The notes under the pieces were generated by a model. The model did no database searches and was not told the DNA's origin. It saw nothing but the letters and a program-made list of their open reading frames with translations. DNA of 64,000 nt, taken from NCBI GenBank assembly GCA_035509315.1, contig DATJLS010000008.1, positions 1 to 64,000 of the forward strand. The letters are read 5' to 3'. Shown here in pieces: positions 62,300-64,000 of this stretch; within the stretch, counting starts at the first letter, position 1, and the number at the start of each line of letters is the position of its first letter. A program made the translations under genes and the position numbers. Source of the DNA: JAKAWQ01 sp035509315 (GTDB lineage: Bacteria; Pseudomonadota; Alphaproteobacteria; Acetobacterales; Acetobacteraceae).

Positions 62300-64000
62300 C
62301 TACTCCCCGGCGCCCAGAACGGCGCTCACCGCGGCCGCGGGTTCTCTTCCGGGCTTCGCCGATTCCGGCGGCGCACCGTTCGGGCGAACGGCAAGCCGAC
62401 CGACTTCTCGCAACGCTCCTATTTCTTCCGCAGGCACCGGTGCCGAGAGGTAATTGCCCTGCACTTCGTCGCAATCCTCACCCGCAAGGTGGCACAACTG
62501 CTCGGCGGTCTCGACCCCCTCCGCGAGGGCCTGAGCGCCGAGGCTGTGCGCGAGATTGATGATCGCGCGCACGATGGCGGCATCTGCGCGGCTGGTGGTC
62601 AAGGGCCTGACAAAACTCTGGTCGATCTTGAGGCGGTGCACAGGGAACATCTTCAGATAGGTCAAAGACGAATACCCTGTGCCGAAATCATCGATCGCCA
62701 TCCGCACGCCAAGGTCATGAAGCTGCTGCATCTCGCGGGCCATGGTCTCGACATTCGCCATGACCACGCGCTCGGTCAGCTCGAGCTCCAGATTCGCCGG
62801 ATCAAGCCCGGTTTCGTCGAGAACCGACAGAATGAGATCCCTGACATTTTGCTTGCGGAACTGCTCGGCCGACAAATTCACCGCCACCCGCAGGGGAGTG
62901 CCGTCTGTCTTTGTCCAGGCACGGGCCTGCATGCAGGCTTCACGGAGCACCCACTCGTTGATCGGCACGATCAATCCGGACTCTTCCGCAAGAGAGAGAA
63001 ACTCGCTCGGCAGGACGAGACCATGGCCCGGCCGCTTCCAGCGCAGCAATGACTCGACCCCGACGATGCGCCGCGTGCCGATCTCCACCTGTGGTTGATA
63101 ATAAAGTACGAACTCCTCTTTCTGCAGGGCCACGTGCAGCTCGGACTCAAGCGCCATCATGCCTGCAGCCCGGCGACGCATTTCGTCGGCAAAGCAGCAA
63201 TAGGCGTCCCTGCCGCTGCTCTTGGCGCGGTACATGGCCAAATCAGCGTTGCGCAACAGATCGTCGCCCGTGGTCGCATCACGAGGACAGATCGTGATCC
63301 CAATGCTTGCTGTCGCCTTCAGCTCGTGCCTCTCGAAAAAGAAGGGCTGCCGCATGGCATCGATCACGCGCCGTGCCAGCGCGACCGCGTCCTCCTCGCT
63401 CGTGATGTTCGGCTGGACGATTGCGAACTCATCGCCTCCGAGGCGGGCAACCACATCGCTTGCCCGGACAGAAGCGCTCAGCCGCGTGGCCACGACTTTC
63501 AGGAACTGATCACCGACGTGATGGCCAAAAGCATCATTCACGGCCTTGAAGCGATCGAGGTCTATGAAGTGCAGCGCAAGCATGCCCCCTTCGGTCTCGA
63601 CCCGCGCGAGCTCGGCATCCAGACGTTCGCCGAGAAGAGTCCGGTTCGGCAGATTGATCAGCGTATCGTAGTGGGCGAGATAATGCAGCCGTTCCTCGGC
63701 GCGCTTGCGGTCGGTAATGTCGAGGGAGGTCGTCAGCACGCCGCCCACACTGCCGTCGGCATTGCGCAACGGCGATTTGGTGGTGATGAAGAAACGCCGC
63801 CTCCCGTTATAGTCGACCAGCTCCTCCTCGAACTCCGGCGTTGCCTCCCCGATCGCCAGGACCTCCGCATCGAGCTTGCGGTTGCGCTGGGCGTAGGCTT
63901 CACCGAACAGCGCGCGAAGCTCCCGTCCCGCGAGGGTCGCCGGATCTGAGCCTGCAAAACGTGCCAGGCAGACATTCGTGAAAATGAGCCGCCCTTCGGC
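62300..64000 (-). CDS. PAS-GGDEF-EAL cyclic-di-GMP protein, cut by window edge
   Basis: The frame is open from 64000 to the stop at 62300, about 566 residues visible, so the gene begins outside the window. The first about 85 residues are a PAS/PAC domain (RLIFTNVCLARFAG, FEEELVDYNGRRRFFITTKS). The cyclase domain has intact GGDEF (about 188-192) with an RASD inhibitory site five residues before it. The phosphodiesterase domain has ESLLRW in place of EALLRW, with IDDFGTGYSSLTYLKMFP, LKIDQSF and EGVET, so it is probably active. It may make and degrade c-di-GMP in response to a signal. The downstream flavoprotein starts 9 bp after its stop and may be co-transcribed. Confidence 0.93.
   Translation of the reverse strand, partial: AEGRLIFTNVCLARFAGSDPATLAGRELRALFGEAYAQRNRKLDAEVLAIGEATPEFEEELVDYNGRRRFFITTKSPLRNADGSVGGVLTTSLDITDRKRAEERLHYLAHYDTLINLPNRTLLGERLDAELARVETEGGMLALHFIDLDRFKAVNDAFGHHVGDQFLKVVATRLSASVRASDVVARLGGDEFAIVQPNITSEEDAVALARRVIDAMRQPFFFERHELKATASIGITICPRDATTGDDLLRNADLAMYRAKSSGRDAYCCFADEMRRRAAGMMALESELHVALQKEEFVLYYQPQVEIGTRRIVGVESLLRWKRPGHGLVLPSEFLSLAEESGLIVPINEWVLREACMQARAWTKTDGTPLRVAVNLSAEQFRKQNVRDLILSVLDETGLDPANLELELTERVVMANVETMAREMQQLHDLGVRMAIDDFGTGYSSLTYLKMFPVHRLKIDQSFVRPLTTSRADAAIVRAIINLAHSLGAQALAEGVETAEQLCHLAGEDCDEVQGNYLSAPVPAEEIGALREVGRLAVRPNGAPPESAKPGREPAAAVSAVLGAGE

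Noticed and set aside
1..64000. CRISPR arrays, prophage modules, tRNA or rRNA genes
   Set aside because: No regular spaced repeats, phage structural genes or tRNA/rRNA-like sequence were recognised by eye. The palindromic repeats are few and dispersed, so they are not an array.

Overview
The window is a GC-rich chromosomal segment of an alphaproteobacterium. Supporting signs are oxygen-dependent corrin genes (cobG, cobN, cobI, cobJ, cobH), a CUT1 sugar transporter whose binding protein has a twin-arginine signal, and an NAD-dependent DNA ligase next to recN and bamD. An acetic-acid-bacteria-like member (Acetobacteraceae, Rhodospirillales) is my best guess, but that level is only inference. 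I see no rRNA, tRNA or CRISPR array.

Layout. (1) 1-5.0 kb: the 5' end of an IS701-type transposase runs off the left edge, followed by glgB and glgP, read leftward and overlapping by GTGA. (2) 5.0-9.9 kb: a loose accessory patch with a decayed NmrA-type reductase, an ArsR regulator translationally coupled to an SRPBCC/AHSA1 protein, a DUF899 thioredoxin-like protein divergent from a helix-turn-helix protein, and a small beta-propeller protein. (3) 10.1-12.4 kb: a lone molybdenum hydroxylase large subunit without its partner subunits. (4) 12.7-21.7 kb: a carbohydrate locus with an aldolase-like protein, a PfkB kinase, xylulokinase, a Tat-exported binding protein, two permeases and a second FGGY kinase. 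No ABC ATPase or regulator is visible. (5) 21.7-43.3 kb: a nearly complete aerobic cobalamin supercluster. (6) 43.3-47.5 kb: GH15 glucoamylase-like enzyme, phosphomannomutase/phosphoglucomutase and galU. (7) 47.9-52.2 kb: an RND efflux pump and its adaptor. (8) 52.5-54.7 kb: an HMG-CoA lyase family protein and a class III CoA-transferase. (9) 54.7-59.3 kb: ligA, recN, bamD. (10) 59.4-64.0 kb: a 973-residue three-in-one flavoprotein with HcnA-HcnB-HcnC domain order, then a PAS-GGDEF-EAL protein cut by the right edge.

The cobalamin region works as one system. A cobalamin riboswitch at about 38.35-38.54 kb on the minus strand heads DUF1636-cobW-cobN-cobG-cobH-cobI-cobJ, and further minus-strand genes follow (cobL-cobE-cobM, cobA-cobB-cobT-cobS). 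Two genes, cobK and cbiD, are flipped onto the plus strand. They overlap their downstream neighbours tail to tail and leave almost no room for promoters, which suggests a non-contiguous operon. cobU-cobO-cobQ, cbiB and cobC lie upstream on the other side of the riboswitch. No cobF is seen, while cbiD (C1 methylation) is present, so a substitution is likely.

The most notable structural signal is a dispersed palindromic repeat, about 40 bp per hairpin and about 106 bp in its two-hairpin form, present at least five times. One copy lies inside cobC and another supplies the first codons of cobS, so two unrelated proteins carry the same peptide MGERERT(R/Q)PAL. Another copy supplies the stop codon of xylB.
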